This document shows positions 25,029 to 39,074 of a stretch of DNA of 64,000 nt, piece after piece (positions within the stretch are counted from its first letter, which is position 1; every line of letters begins with the position of its first letter). The stretch is taken from positions 5,387,246 through 5,451,245 of the forward strand of contig CM055098.1 in NCBI GenBank assembly GCA_029204225.1, read 5' to 3'. The notes below the pieces were generated by a model. It was not told the origin of the DNA, did not search any database, and saw only the letters and a list, made by a program, of their open reading frames with translations. This stretch comes from Diphasiastrum complanatum. Taxonomy: Eukaryota; Streptophyta; Lycopodiopsida; Lycopodiales; Lycopodiaceae. A program made the translations under genes and the position numbers.

Positions 25029-25766
25029 ATGCCGCCAAAGTGAGTCTTTAAGCACTGCAAGGGAGTAGACAATAGCTTCCATTGTAGGTACTTAGATGAG
25101 GATAGGTATCGCTTACCAAATCTCAAATTAACCTTGGAAATTAGAATCTTTCACCTGAAATCTTAAGAATGAAAAACTTGTAGAAAATGTTTTATAATGA
25201 AAAATTTGGCTCATTTTTTTTTTTGGGTACACACAATTAATGATTGATGTTTTCACAAATGTTTGTTTTTATGTCATTCTTAGCCGAAACAGTATTTTAG
25301 ATAAATCATAAAGACATATATTTTAATACTTGCTAGTTTTATTATGGTTATGTTTTTAGTTTTCATGCATTAGAAACTAAATCTTTGCCTAGATGTCATT
25401 CTCAGGATTTCCCAGCTCTCTAGTAAGAGAGTATCAAACAATGTTGAATGTAATAATGACAAAAGAGAGGAAAAGGAGTATGCAGCTGAAAACCACTACA
25501 AATTATGAGCAGAGTAGTCCCAGCACATGTAATCATAGTATATAAGTTTATTACATTCATGGTGCTTGATTGTCATATAGCATATCATAACTTCTTACAT
25601 GTTCATATTTATTTCAGGTGATAATACTGAAAAATCAGAATATAACTCCAATGATGGGGAATCCATTGAGTCCCCCATTGTGCTAAAGAGATTAAAAAAT
25701 AAAGAGAGACAAAAGCAACGACGAGAAAACGAAACTTTTTTTGTGCTAATCCCACCCTAAATTATT

Positions 25767-25915
25767 GCGCCAGGGAAAATGCAATTGACAAGGCCGTTGA
25801 CATGACCTTGGATGATTGCCCCAGGTAAGAAGCAATTGACATGGCTGCTAACGCCACCTTGGATGGTTGCCCCATGGAAAAAGCAGTTGATATGGCCGCT
25901 AATGCCGATGAGCCA
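25767..25915 (+). repeat. 51-bp in-frame tandem repeat (17 codons), about 2.8 copies
   Basis: Units beginning GCGCCAGGGAAAATGCAATT, GCCCCAGGTAAGAAGCAATT and GCCCCATGGAAAAAGCAGTT follow each other at 51-base spacing. The encoded unit is of the form CxxxxAIDMAANATLDG. One unit contains an in-frame TAA. Confidence 0.8.
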
Positions 25916-26206
25916 AATATAAAGATGCTAGCCTCCAGAAAAAAAAAAGTACAATGCTAGCAAACGAGAGAGAAGATTGATTAGACGTGCTCAAAATCTT
26001 AATGAAGGTTCAATTTTTGTTGAGGTTATTGATGGACACCCTACCGGAATACATAAAGATAGATTTGCACAGTCATTTGGCTCTTTGATGAAGGCCAAGT
26101 TGGATCTACATTATCCAACAATTAGAGATGTTCCAAAGGTGCAAATCGAAGCTATTCGTCAAGCATTGCTGGTACTACTCCACTTTTATTTGAATCTTAT
26201 ATAGAT

Positions 26207-26365
<159 letters not shown>

Positions 26366-27240
26366 TTTGATGAATTTTATTGCATATCACATGCAGAATA
26401 TGATTGTCAGTTTTCATCACAGTACTTCAAGGACAAATTGTTGTCCAGTTTTTGTTCATTGAGACAGAGACTCAAGAACGACATTGATAAAGCAGAGGCA
26501 AAAAATTTGACGCTAAAATGTCTTGAGTAGATGGAAAAGGAGAGATGGCAACTTCTACGTCAATATTTAAAAAGCGAAACTTTCCAAGTTGTATTCCACT
26601 TTTTTGTTTTGTCTATGTATTTTGAAACCAGAATTTGACTTGAATGCTTTGTCATCTCTAGTTAGTGCATGATTTATTTATCCTACTACTGACTTATTAT
26701 TCATTTGTTTGATATGTGTGCAATAATTTGCTTAGAAATTGAGTCAACAAAACAAGATCAACAAAGCAAAACAACAAAAGATGCCGAATGTTGGTCGAGG
26801 TGTATAGTGTTTGTTAAAATCTGCTAGTTCTAAATGTTTTTAGAATGAGATCATACCATAAAAAAAAGAGAACGAAAAAAGTGCTAAACCAAAGGAGTTC
26901 GAGGTATATAATATCTCATAAATATGTTATTATTTGTTTTATGTATTCATTATTAGTTATATTGGGCTCACAATGTCAAATATTTGAGGTTTTCTCGTAA
27001 GTATATGCAGAGAGTTAACATATTGAGCATTTGGAACAAAGTAGTTGGTACTGGGATTGTTTTGAGCAAGAATCCCAAGCACCTTTGCCATGGGAAAGCA
27101 TTGGGTGTAGGGTTTTGCTGTGAAATTACATGTGGTTCGAGAGAATGCCCTATTATTAAGGCCATGTAAAAAGTTTAAAACTATGGGGGGACTCAAAAGA
27201 TTCTGAAGTTATTTGGCCTTCGAAAGCTGTACAGATCATC

Positions 27241-28060
27241 TCTGACAATGGTACACCCTTATCACTTTTTTGTTCTCAATACAAATTTGAGTAAGCTTAT
27301 TTTTCTTGTTTAAACATAATTTTTCTTTCACGATGTAAATATTGGCTTGAACTTTGCTCTTGAATGCAGAAATCAGATTTTGAAGAGTTTTGAAGTCTCC
27401 AGCTATCAATTTTTTAGTTTTGAAGTCTCCAGCTATCAATTTTTCTAGAAATTGCAACATAACAAGTGCAACATTTTATACGATTTTGATCGTAACATTA
27501 TTGAAGGCCTAAATTATCTTTATAGTTTTTATTTTAGGAGATTGTATAAGACACTTGACATGTCGATGTAATTTAACAGAAAATTTGAGATGCACATGCA
27601 ATCGAGCCTTGTATTCACCTTATTGTGTATATATATGATAAGAAATTTATCTCTCTTTTGGTCCATTTGATTGGGTGGTTTAATTTAATTTGCTGTTTTA
27701 ATTTTGGACTGAAATCCTCTAATCGTACTAATCATAAGTGATCGACATGTGTACGCTATGTAAGAGTTGTTCCAAATGTTTGCAATGGAGATAGTTTGTA
27801 TGTATACTTGAATATGGCACTGTGATTGTTGGATTCCTTACACAGAGATATTGTACATGTTGAGCAAAAAAGAGTTCAATTTGAGTCCTTATAACTAGCT
27901 GACAAATTGACAAACTATGCCAAGATACATAGAAGTTGAGACCTCTTATTAATTTTTAAAAGTGTTACATTTTTTAGTAAGGACTCGGAGTGAATCCCTA
28001 GCTTTATGCTATGGAATCCATATAAGAAATGTGCAAGGCCAATTATTTATTTCCATAATT
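27241..28060. other. CACTA interior, no gene seen
   Basis: AT-rich sequence between the accessory gene and the subterminal repeats. A 28-base phrase (TTTTGAAGTCTCCAGC and flanks) is duplicated in tandem at about 27384-27440. Confidence 0.5.
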
Positions 28061-28693
28061 TTAGCCAAAATTTGTTTCTAAATAGTCGAGACTGTCAAAA
28101 TTTGTAAAATAAAGCTACAATTCTGGACAAAAACTTGGAGACATTTTTGCAATTGTATCGGTGATATTTTTTCATTTTTTGTAATTTTTTTTTCAAAATA
28201 GTGTATAGAAATTGTGAAAAATAAATCAGTTTTTCACAGTTTTTATTTTCTATTGCGGAATTATTTTTCGCAATTTTTTGACACCATTTTGGAAAAAATT
28301 GCGAAAATGAATTCGCAATTTTTTTTCGCAATTTATGCAAAAACGTTGCAGAAATATATCCGTAATTTTTGCCACAACAATTGCGAAAATGAATTTCTTC
28401 AATTTTTGTCCAAAAAATCTGCCAAAAAATATCAGTCAAACAAATTGCGGAAACAAATTGCGAAAATAAATCCATAATTATCATGCCAAAAAATTGCGGG
28501 TGGGTTTTCGCAATTTTTTTCATTGTTAATTTAGCCATAAAAATTGCGAAAAATTAGCCAAAATAATTGCGGGACCGAAATTGCGGATTTGCCAAAAAAA
28601 AATTGCAGTAACGGTTACCGCACTTTTTTTTGGCAAAAAAGACAAAAATTGGAAAATTTTTTTTTGCAATTTTTGTCATCTTTTCTTGTAGTG
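28061..28693 (+). mobile_element. CACTA element right end: subterminal repeats and TIR
   Basis: The last 13 bases, TTTTCTTGTAGTG at 28681-28693, are the inverted form of the plant CACTA terminus CACTACAAGAAAA. The preceding 600 bases carry dozens of AATTGCGAAAA / TTTTTCGCAATTT words in both directions, as expected for transposase-binding subterminal repeats. The left terminus was not found in the window. Confidence 0.85.
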
Positions 28694-29833
28694 ATAGAAG
28701 AAAGCGAACGAAGAAGAGAACAGAAATATTGCAAAATAGCTCTCCAGTTCTGATCGGCTGCTAGGTGCAAAAACAATCTAATAGACAGCTTATGCTAAGT
28801 GTAATCACAATTTTAAGTGTTCTAATTACCCAACGAGATTTTAAAAATTAATTCATACTCTAAAACAAGAGTAAAGTCCACCGAAGAGATTAGAGATGGT
28901 TTGTATGTGGTACTACTGAAATCAGATTCAACGTGAAGTATAGTTCTGAAATAAATGGAAGAGCAGTATGATATCGCAAGTTCCTCAGACGTCAAAGATG
29001 GCCTTCGTCTGATCAGAAACTGAGGAGTCGTAGACGTCTGTGTTCTGATCCAAGTGAGTAAACAAGCGTGATCAAACAACAATAAAAGTGCATTCAATCA
29101 CAACAATCATTCATCTACGTTGTACACAAATAAAAACGTGTTGCTGTTATATTACACTGAAGCACAATACAAATAGCAATTACTAACAAAAATTGATGGC
29201 ATAATTGGGAGGCTCAAATAATGTGTCTCATGGATGAAATTACCACTAATCTGTGCTTGGACGATCTATTTATAGATTTCATCCGTGTATTAATTACATT
29301 GAATGCTTGTCACCTAATTAGGAAAGTCGTTGTACTTAAAAGTATGTGGCTTTCGTGACAACTGTACACAGTATATACGGTCAATAATTCAGCATCACGG
29401 TGATGTCTTTAAAACAGTTTAACGCATGAAAATAGATGACCTTCGGGATTTTCTCTCTCTTTGCATTTTTTGCAAAGAGCCGAAGGTGTGTTAAAAAATA
29501 AACTTTTGAACTATGCAAGTTTTCGCATTTCATAGAAATGGTTGTTGAACAAGTCTTCAATGACTTCAAGCTATTAAACTTAATATCTGAACTTTAAAAT
29601 TATGACAAGATTCGTTACCCTTTGTTGGAGATCAGTTGGAAGCCCGTTGTAGACGTTCTTCAAATAAATTGACTGTTTAAGTTTGTGATTCCTACAAGTA
29701 TCAGATGAGCAGACGTAGAACCAAAGTTGGTTTCACTTGACCCTAAATCAATGATCAATAAATATGCAAGAAGAATCATAAAATAGAAATTAGTCATTCA
29801 CCAAGGAGGCAACTGTGGGCTTAATTTCCAACA
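28694..29833. other. No gene recognised
   Basis: AT-rich sequence with no supported coding frame. Words such as GCATTTTTTGCAAAGAGCCGAAGG near 29461 resemble words in the LTR-like stretch near 60440, so part may be copia LTR debris. Confidence 0.4.
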
Positions 29834-29920
29834 CGATCGAGATGCCAACCAGAGGACGCGGTCGAGACGCCAACCAGAGGATGCGGTCGAGACTACAACC
29901 AGAGGACGTGATCGAGACTT
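29834..29920 (+). repeat. 25-bp tandem repeat, about 3.5 copies
   Basis: Units of the form CGGTCGAGACGCCAACCAGA plus five bases repeat at exactly 25-base spacing at 29834, 29859, 29884 and partially at 29909. Copies differ at a few bases each. Confidence 0.9.
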
Positions 29921-30259
29921 GAAGTAAATGCCTGGTTGAGTCCTTTATCTCAGTGATGTTGTTGGAAAACTTCATGAAGAAAAAAGGACAGTGTCGAAAC
30001 ATGTAGAAGTTCTCAGTTGGACATGGTATCTCAACTACCAGATGTGTGCCATGGGTGGAATATATGAGATATTATAATTTCAGAAAGGAAATGGATCGAC
30101 ATAAGTATAAAATCTATCCTTGTGAGCTAAACCATCAGATGTTGACTTGTATCACACTTAAAAGAAAGTTGATATAGATGAAAAAACTAAAAGAGAACAA
30201 GAATGCATTGAATACAAACATAGGCAGTCAAAAACACATAGAATTTGGTAAAATAAAAG

Positions 30260-31905
30260 GCAATAAGATATTATCAAAAAATATATACAAGGGTAAGGGT
30301 GATGAATCTAGATGGAGTCAACAAGAAACAACTCTTCGTAATACCACCATTTACGACAGTGTCGAGGAGGACTCCGCCAAGTGTTTCTAACTGGACTGCT
30401 CCATTTGGGAAGATTTTATTTATGACATATGGCCCTTTGCTTATGAATTTTAGTTTTTCAAGGTGCTTCTTAGATGTGTATAGAAGTACCTAATCACCTA
30501 CGTGTCGAGGAGGACTCCATTAAGTGGTTCTAACTAGATTGTTCCATTTGGGAAGATTTTATTTATGACATATGGCCCTTCGCTTCTGAATTTAAATTTT
30601 TTGGGGTGCTTTTTAGATGTGTATAGAAGTACATGATCACCTAAGTTTAGGTCTTTATTGCACAGGTGATGATCATGCCAGGTCTTTGTCGACCATTATT
30701 AACTAGTTGTGCGTGATACGAGATGAGTCGAGTCTCACACAATTGGGCTAATGTAAATAGCATGTTTTGGACTTCTTATTTGATTGCAACTTTCTCACAT
30801 AGATCGGCAGAGAAAGCTTGTATGACTCGCAAGGAAGAAACTAAAAATTCAATAGGCATTACTGTCTCTTGACCATAGACGAGATGGAAGGGAGTAACCC
30901 ATCCAGTGGCCTTCTTGGGAGTGGTGCAATATGTCTAGATAGCGAAGAATAGCCTGGTTTCCCAATTTGATTGACTAGTTTCAACAAACTTGGTGAGGAT
31001 CTTATATATGGTCTTGTTGGTGGATTCTACCTGGCCATTACATCTAACAAGGTAATGGCATAAGAGATTATCAATCACTTCATTTAAGAAGTGTGAACCT
31101 CTATCCCTAACAAGCTCAATTGGACAACCAAAGCGCGTAATAATATTTTCATAAAGAAAACGTGCAACGGCCTTCGCATTGGCGTCCTTTGTGGCGCATG
31201 CTTCTATCCAGTTGGTGGCATAATCAATTCCAATCTGGATATAGCATGCTTGAGTATTTTTGGCTGCTGGGCTAATGGGCCCAACAAAGTTTATACCCCA
31301 GTTATGGAAGGCTTCGCCTTCTATAATGAAGGTAAGTTGTGTGACGTTTGCTTTTGTAGTCTTTTTGGCTCGTTGGCAAACATCACATGTTTTGATGATA
31401 GCAAATGTATCCTTAAACAGTGATGGCCACCATAAGCCCGCTCGGAGTATGATCTTAGCAGTCGCTTCGGTAGAGAAGTGACCACCACCAGTGTCCTCAT
31501 GTGCTTGAGATATGATAGGTCGTATCTCATATTCATAAGCGCATCTGTGTATAATACCGTCAACGCCCCATTTATATAATTGTCCAACGATAAGTTGAAA
31601 TAGTGCTGCCTTGGGCAAAAAAATTTCCTTTAGCTACTGTATTTAGCCCTTCTATGAGTCTACCAGTCGTAAGGAACTGAGTGATTTCCTCAGCCCATAG
31701 GGAAGTGGCATCAATCTAGAAAAGGCATGCATCAGGTAGATGGTCGTTGACTGATGCATCAACCTTTTTAACATTGGGAAGTCTGGAGCGGTGGTCGGCC
31801 ATGAAGTTTTGTGTGCCTTTCCTGATGACTATGCAGAATGTGAATTCCTCAAGTATTAAGAGCCATAAAGCTATGCATCCGGTTTTATAGGTTCACATAG
31901 TCTAA
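30260..31905 (-). mobile_element. Ty3/gypsy integrase with RNase H end, Tat-like, broken
   Basis: On the minus strand the RNase H end (NFMADHRSRLP near 31790) leads into the HHCC module (AHEDTGGGHF, CDVCQRAKK near 31380) and the catalytic core (INFVGPISP near 31275, IDYATNWIEA near 31215, QVESTNKTIYK near 31025). A C-terminal GPY-type segment (SKGPYVINKIFPNGAVQLE) lies near 30420. Gag, protease, RT and LTRs are absent. The core is open over about 225 codons, so this fragment is better kept than others in the window, with only a few interruptions overall. Confidence 0.85.
30360..30645. repeat. 143-bp tandem duplication in the integrase C-terminal region
   Basis: The segment starting TGTCGAGGAGGACTCC at 30360 recurs at 30503 at an exact 143-base offset, with about 10 percent difference by eye. 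It duplicates the GPY-type C-terminal part of the minus-strand integrase. Confidence 0.85.
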
Positions 31906-32134
31906 TATGGGTTGGAAATACCCATGGGAAAACATCAATAACACATATTGCGAGAAAAAACTCATTAATTATCCATAACTAAGTACCCCACCTTTACACC
32001 TACCACGCATGCACAGCTCAAGTTTTCTAGGAAAAACTTAAGTTAACATTACCCCCCCCCCCTCGCCCCTCTCTTCCCTCCAAATCCTGCTCCTCGAGCC
32101 TCCCATTCTTCCTGCGCACATCTATCCAGGCCAA

Positions 32135-32136
<2 letters not shown>

Positions 32137-32192
<56 letters not shown>
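32137..32192. repeat. (GA)n microsatellite, left flank of an LTR element
   Basis: A pure GA tract directly touching the left LTR at 32193. A matching tract touches the right LTR end at 37390. Confidence 0.95.
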
Positions 32193-32196
<4 letters not shown>

Positions 32197-32670
32197 ATGG
32201 CCATATTCGGCTAAGGACCTGGAATAGTCCTAATATGGTAGACCGGCCCTCCAGTATTTGAGATTATTGGTCACGCCATGATTTAATTCCATGTCAAGGC
32301 CTGTTGTGACTAATTGCCTTGAGATGACCCATACACTCTAATTGAGACATATGGAGTATTGCATGCCTGTGTGACGGATATTAGGCAGGAGGACTGCATG
32401 AAGATAAGTGATCTATTTATAGTTGACATGCATGGGAGTTGCATGGTTTCATGCATAGATTTCTACTCTCTATATAATGAGGTAGGGATTCTCCCATCGA
32501 CATGTTGTGTTTAGATTACCAGTTTCTCTTTTCTCCTCTTGCTTCACATGGCATGGCTTGGGGGCTAGATTCAGGTTTGCTATAGGATTGGTTGGGCGGT
32601 TTGGCTCCATAGTCTCTCTTAGTGTGTTCTCCTATCCTCATCTTAGAGGCAAAACATTGGGGTCTTTACA
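32193..32670 (+). mobile_element. 5' LTR of the 32193-37389 element
   Basis: It ends GGGGTCTTTACA directly before the primer site. A CTCTATATAATGAGG promoter box lies near 32472. Its outer edge merges into the GA tract. Confidence 0.85.
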
Positions 32671-32671
32671 T

Positions 32672-32684
32672 TGGTATCAGAGCC
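32672..32684 (+). promoter_or_regulatory. Primer binding site, initiator tRNA-Met type
   Basis: TGGTATCAGAGCC lies one base after the LTR and is the standard plant initiator-Met primer site. Confidence 0.9.
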
Positions 32685-35600
32685 AGGTTAAGATGCATGT
32701 CTTGGATAGGAAGGAAGCAAGCTCTACATCAGGTTGGAAGATGAAAGCACTTGGATTCAAATCTTGAATGAAGTGCTGATTTCTCGAGGGAAGTTTAGAA
32801 TTGGAGTTCTAAATCTTTCAGCTTTTCAAAGTTTGTGGTAGAGTGCCCTTCTACACATTCACTTTTGACAATGATGCTGAAAAATTAGTATAGAGTTCAT
32901 TCTTAAATTTCTGGTGCCTTCAAAAAAATTTCATTGGATGTAGAAGTTCTGCATGTGCAATTCTGTTTTGGGAGCTTCGAACAGATTCCATTAAATCTTA
33001 ATGATGTGTGAAATTTGAAATCCATGATTGTTCTAAAATGTTTATTGAGAAACTGAGTTGGAATCGGTCTGTTCTTGGATAAACTAAAGGAACTGGTGGT
33101 TGTGAAATTGAATTTCAGTTGCATTCTGGGGATTTATGATTAATCCTCCTATAAGGCAAGCAAAATACATTCATTGTTGGGATATTACGAATTTGTATAG
33201 TTTCTTGTATAAGCAAAAAAAAATAAGACATGCATAATCTCAGTGTTCATATGGTCTGCCACGGATGTTAACTATTCCATGTGTAAGAAAGCTATGTTGA
33301 TGGCAGTCCTGTTTCTTGTTGGAAAGTAGGGTGGTAAACATAGTAATTTGAAACATGTCGTCTAAAATCTCTTCTCAAAGCCTTCCTCATTGTTGAGCTT
33401 ATGTGTACCAGCAAGTTTTGATGCATGTTGAGAGACTGAAGAGTTGTGGAACCTTGTTCTGAATCTATGTAAACACAGATTGGACCTATTGTTTTGAAAC
33501 CCGAGCGTCCATTTAAGGAACTAGAGATAACGTTGACCTTGATGGTTGAGCGGATCTAGATTCTGCGGAGACAGAGCTCAGATCTGAATCAGTTTTGGAT
33601 CTACAGATTATCCATTGATGTGTATTTATCAGAGATTTAGGATCAAAGAAAGTCAGATTTCATGTGCTATTCATGGATGCAGTCGGTTACAGCCAGATTG
33701 GTGGTCGCATGTGTTTTTCACTTTGCTGAAATGCATGTCCGATGGTAGGTGAGTGAAGGCGGAGCTTGATGTCAATTGATTTTGTGCCTCTTGTCTCTGC
33801 TTTGGTGTTCTGTGACGTGACGGAGGAGGGTAACTGATGCGTGATTTAGCCTGTGCTCTCCCTGTCTCTACATGTACACATTGCTCTCACTATTCTCTCT
33901 CTCTCTCTCTCTCTCTCTCATGATGCCCAAACTATGGAGATGCGAAGGGGGGTGTCGGCCCTGATTCCTCTCGCATTTGGAGTGACCGCGACCCTGCTCT
34001 TCCAAATGTCTGTTCTCTCTTGATCTCGATGGGAGGCTAGACGTATAGCATGCATGGTGGCGGCTATTAGGATTTTTGGAGAAGGGGGGGAGGGGCGAGG
34101 GGAGGAGAGGAGGGTTAACCTAGTCGCGGTATGGGAAAGAAGAAAAACATTTGATCAAATGTGGGGTATTTTGAAATTTTTTGAGGTTTAATCTAGATCC
34201 CAGTGGGGTATCTCATTATTTACAAAATCAGAGGCCCTCAAATCTATTTCTTGCTTTCTTAATTAATCCTTTACTTCTTAGTAATTTCTCAAATATAGGA
34301 TATCAGACTGATTTATATGATTCTTTCCAGCATGAAGTTATTCTTCTGAAAGACTTTTATGTCATATAAATTACTACTTGTAGGAATAGACTTGGAATTC
34401 AGACAAATTCTAAGGTTAAAATGTTTCAATTTCTTAAACCATGGAATATCTTTGTTGCATAAATGGATTTCGATGGAATAGTAGTTTCTATCACTCAGAG
34501 TGAAAATATTTGAAGGAAAAGTCCTATGTGTAATAGGGAATCCTTTAGTGGAAGCATTTATTACTGACTTTTCTAGGATTTAGATATTTTCACATATCAT
34601 CTTTCCAGTTAACTTTTATGGAAATTTATAATTTCCTTAAAAGGAGGGGTGAAGTGGTGGGATAAAATTCTATTTGGGAATATATTGGTTGCATAGCTTT
34701 CAGAAGAGAACTAGCTAGGGTATAGAAATGAGATTGGATCTGAAAGAAATTTCGGATAGATTCAGAGTAAGATGCCTAATTGGAACTTTTTGAATAAGAG
34801 AAATTCTCTAGGGATTGTATGGACAATCTAGATCTAGAGCAGGTTTGAAAGTTGAATCATTATCTATAAGTAGTACAGTGAAAGGTCAAAGGTTACTAGT
34901 TTCATTTTGATTGGAATAGAAGTAAGTTTGATCAGGATATAAGTCTGAGAGTTCTATATTGGATCAACCTAATCTTAGTTTAAGTACTAGGATCATAGAG
35001 GGGTTAATCAGGTGTGAGAAATTATGTAATTAGACGTAAGTGGGATTGGAAAACTGTTGAGAGTGAATTTTATTCGTCTCAGAGATTTCTCGGATATGTT
35101 ATTTACTCATGAGAAGTAGAAAATATTTTGTAGCTGAGTTACAAGATCTCAGTGAGATATGTGAGTAACATATGTGGGTTCTAGAGAAACTGCCTAATAA
35201 GAATGTGTTTATGTATTGGGTCATAGTGAGATTATTCACATATGTGCATGATTAATCTTGTATGAATCTACTGTGTATTCCTGGTTACTAGAGTTATTTG
35301 GTGCACTTAACCTAATCGGTGAACATGAACATATGATCAAGTATTGTTTTGACAGATACTTGCAGAGTTAACAAATCTTTGGATTGGAGATTTATGGATT
35401 AACTTATAAATGGTTTGGATGAGAATCTAAATGTGGTGTCATACTAGTATAATTGAGATCTACACCTAGACATTTGAGATTTCTAATTTTGACAATTAAC
35501 TTGAGTAGTTGATTACTTCAGAGTGAAGTTAATTGGTAAAACGATCAGTGTGATGTGGATTCACCAGAAGCTAATGGTTTTGATTTATATTGCTTGTATG

Positions 35601-36913
35601 ACGCATAGTTAGTGAATCATTTGGGTTCATCAGTTAAAATTATGTGCATTGGATATACAGGATTCTTGGGATAGAGTATTCCTTAGTTAAGGAATAGACT
35701 CAGCTCATTAGTGATTATATCCCAGAGCGCTCAATTGGATAACAAATCATAATGAATCCAAGAATAATATCTGAATTGATATTTAGGAGGACTTTGGGTA
35801 TCTAGATTTGATTCTAGATTGTAATTCAAAGTTTTTGTAGTTGAAGATGATTGTCATCTTGGTATGCGTTCAATCTTTAATTACCAGTGGTTTCTAGACC
35901 TTGAATCTTGTACTTCAGTTAAAGAATCCTGGTTGAAGAATATTCCTAAATCTAGTATTTTCTAAGTGGAAAGATTTTGGAGTAATTCTTACTTTTTCTG
36001 AGTTGTGTTGGACATATACTCTAGTATCCTGTAAATGATTATGGGTTTTAAATTCTAGTGAATTATGATTGACGAATCATATGAATCAAATATTTATGGC
36101 TGATGGATCATAAATAGATACTTAATTATTGTCAAAGGATTATAAGGAATTGTAATGATTCTTAAGTGTGACGATTAAAGTCTTGGTATGTTAATTGAGT
36201 AAGAATTCAGATCAGTGTTTTGAATCTCTTTACTCCAGTATTTTAATTGAGAACCTATGGATCTCAGAGACATTATTTAGTGGATGCTATTCTACTACAG
36301 TATGGTCTACAGATGCTCGAGTACAGTTCTTCATTTGATTGGATCTCCAGTTATCATAGGAGGTAGACAAGCCTATTAAGATGAATGAATGCTATTTTTT
36401 TGCATTTGGTGCTAGGAATAGGAGCATTTAACTCAAAAGAGTATCTGTAATGCTCAGAGTTGAGTTTTAATCATTCTATATCTTAATGATTCTCATAGAG
36501 ATTCTAATTGAATGAATTATCGCATTTTAGAAATGGATTCTAAGGATATTTGTACTTGAAAGCTTATGAATTATCAATCAGAGTTTGTGGATCATTTCAT
36601 ACTGTAATTATTATTCCTTTAACTTTAATCTCTTAAGTTAGGTTATTTCACCAGTGTTTCATGTAAGTGTTTTAAATGAAGTTGATGTTACTAACTTGTG
36701 TTGAGTGTAACCCTTGTGAAAAAATATATCTCTTAATTTCCAAACCAGAATTTGTACTCCAGAGCAGAGATTAACGGTTGAAAACAGTTTTTTTTCCGAG
36801 TACTTGTTTGATATGAAAGTCAAATTAAGGATAATGATTTTTTCAATTAATACTGAAAGTTAAAGGAACTGTAATTCTTTCCTGTTCTTTGGAGCTTCTA
36901 AGGATAGAAGCAG

Positions 36914-36929
36914 TTTAAGGAGGGAAGAA
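36914..36929 (+). promoter_or_regulatory. Polypurine tract
   Basis: The purine-rich stretch TTAAGGAGGGAAGAA directly precedes the TGTTATGG start of the right LTR, as expected for plus-strand priming. Confidence 0.75.
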
Positions 36930-37491
<562 letters not shown>

Positions 37492-37855
37492 TGAGATGAG
37501 AGATGGGGCCCTCCATCCCTCCATCTCTTCTACTCTGAAAGGTGTTACCATGCAGGTGTTTTTTGTAAACTAGTAATCAGCTTCATCCAGGCTTGATCTG
37601 ATTGTTGATAGTTCTTTAGAAGTTCTGATGGATTCTTGGTAGTAGATCCATCAGTCAATCTGATAATCTACTTCCTTTTTTATCCTATCAGGATCTGGAT
37701 CCTCCTTGGATTCTGATGGATTTTTCCGATCTTGCCAGATCTGGCTGAATCTTGATGGATTTAGCTTGATTTGGCTTGATCGTCTTAGATCTAGTGGTGA
37801 TGGATGAGCATATTACCTTTTTGTAATGTGCCATCCCCAATCTGGATCTGTCTCA

Positions 37856-38300
37856 CTATGGGGGCCAGTACTTGTGCAATCGGCTACCGTTGACGGGTGT
37901 GTCGAATGGCATCCCATCTAGCTTTTCTAAGTTCACGGCTCCATGATTCAAAATTTCCTTGATCCGATAAGGACCTTCGCCTGTGAATTTTAACTTCCCC
38001 TTGATCGCCTTGGTTTTATACATTAGGACCAGATCTCCTGAACAAAGATCCTTCTTTTGTAGTCTGCGATCATGCCAAGCTTTGTGTCTTTCCTTTTCAA
38101 CTGCCAGTGCATGCACAACTAGTAAGCGTGTTTCACAGAGTTTATGCAAAGCTTCGTGGCGTAGCTGTAGAGATTTGGACTCATTAAGACGTTGCGCGGT
38201 GGCAATCCTTAATGAAGGAACCAAAAACTCTACTAAAATTACAACATCCTAACCATATACCAACTTGAAGGGTGTTTGATCAGTGCTTCCTTTATATGTT
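37856..38300 (-). mobile_element. Ty3/gypsy integrase C-terminal fragment
   Basis: The minus strand encodes an open stretch of about 122 codons ending a gypsy integrase. HKAWHDRRLQKKDLCSGDLV is followed by GEGPYRIKEILNHGAVNLEK, the GPY/F module, then PVNGSRLHKYW. Upstream, TPFKLVYG lies near 38270. The element is cut on the right at about 38300. It resembles the C-terminal part of the fragment at 30260-31905 and may be of the same branch. Confidence 0.8.
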
Positions 38301-38398
38301 GTCTAGAATGCCCACAGTGTAGCATGCAACTTGTGTTCTCAATCTGATCTGCTGCTAGCATCGAACATAGAGTTGAGTAGATTCTGGAAATCGACTTT

Positions 38399-38425
38399 AT
38401 ATTCGACGCTGCTAGCGTCGAATAT
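38399..38425. repeat. Perfect 12-bp inverted repeat with 3-base loop
   Basis: ATATTCGACGCT and AGCGTCGAATAT flank GCT. A partial echo (GCTGCTAGCATCGAACAT) lies 50 bases upstream. Confidence 0.85.
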
Positions 38426-39074
38426 AGGGTCGATCTGCAGAACTTAATAGACGCCGGTCTAAGAAAAAAACTGGGTCGCGACGTAGGTATTTTCAGAATG
38501 TTGTGGCGAATCGACTTTTCTTGAATTGTTATTTCAAATCAACGAGGTGTTATCACAATTTGGACGGAGATTCTACATTTCAAAAGAACGCACCTGCCAA
38601 TGGAATGGAAGAACAAGAAAAGGAAAAAGTTGAAGATACATCAGGTATTTACATATATCTATAATCATTGTCTCGAATCTAGCAATTTCATACAAAATTT
38701 TATGAGATAGGGTTTCCCTTACAGACATCGGATTTTCCTTACGCATATAAGTCATACCGTAGGTACGAGGGCGCTGCCCCCGAAAACTTGCCAGGGCACG
38801 ATGACCCTGGACCCCATCTAGAGGGGGTAATCCCCTCAGATTAGGTACCCAACTGCTCTTATGCTTCTTCTCACAATGGGGCGCTTACAGTGTGAGCTAG
38901 TCGGAACCATGCAGTACCAGAGGGTGGAGCATTTATTTCTAACAATTTTTTAACTAGATGTGTAGGTAAGACAATCAAAAGTTTCTCGTTTTGTACTTAT
39001 GTTGGTATGCATGTTTTTTGTTTAGTTTTTTTACACATTTTATAAAAGTATTGATTTTCTTTTTATGGAGTAGA
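38426..39074. other. CACTA interior or flank, no gene seen
   Basis: Contains a GC-rich stretch near 38765-38840 (GGCGCTGCCCCCGAAAACTT and a following CCAGGGCA/CCCTGG pair). No coding frame is supported. It may be the left part of the CACTA element whose transposase follows. Confidence 0.4.

Noticed and set aside
29834-29920. Short tandem repeat as a CRISPR-like array
   Set aside because: Units are contiguous with no spacers. This is a plant minisatellite.
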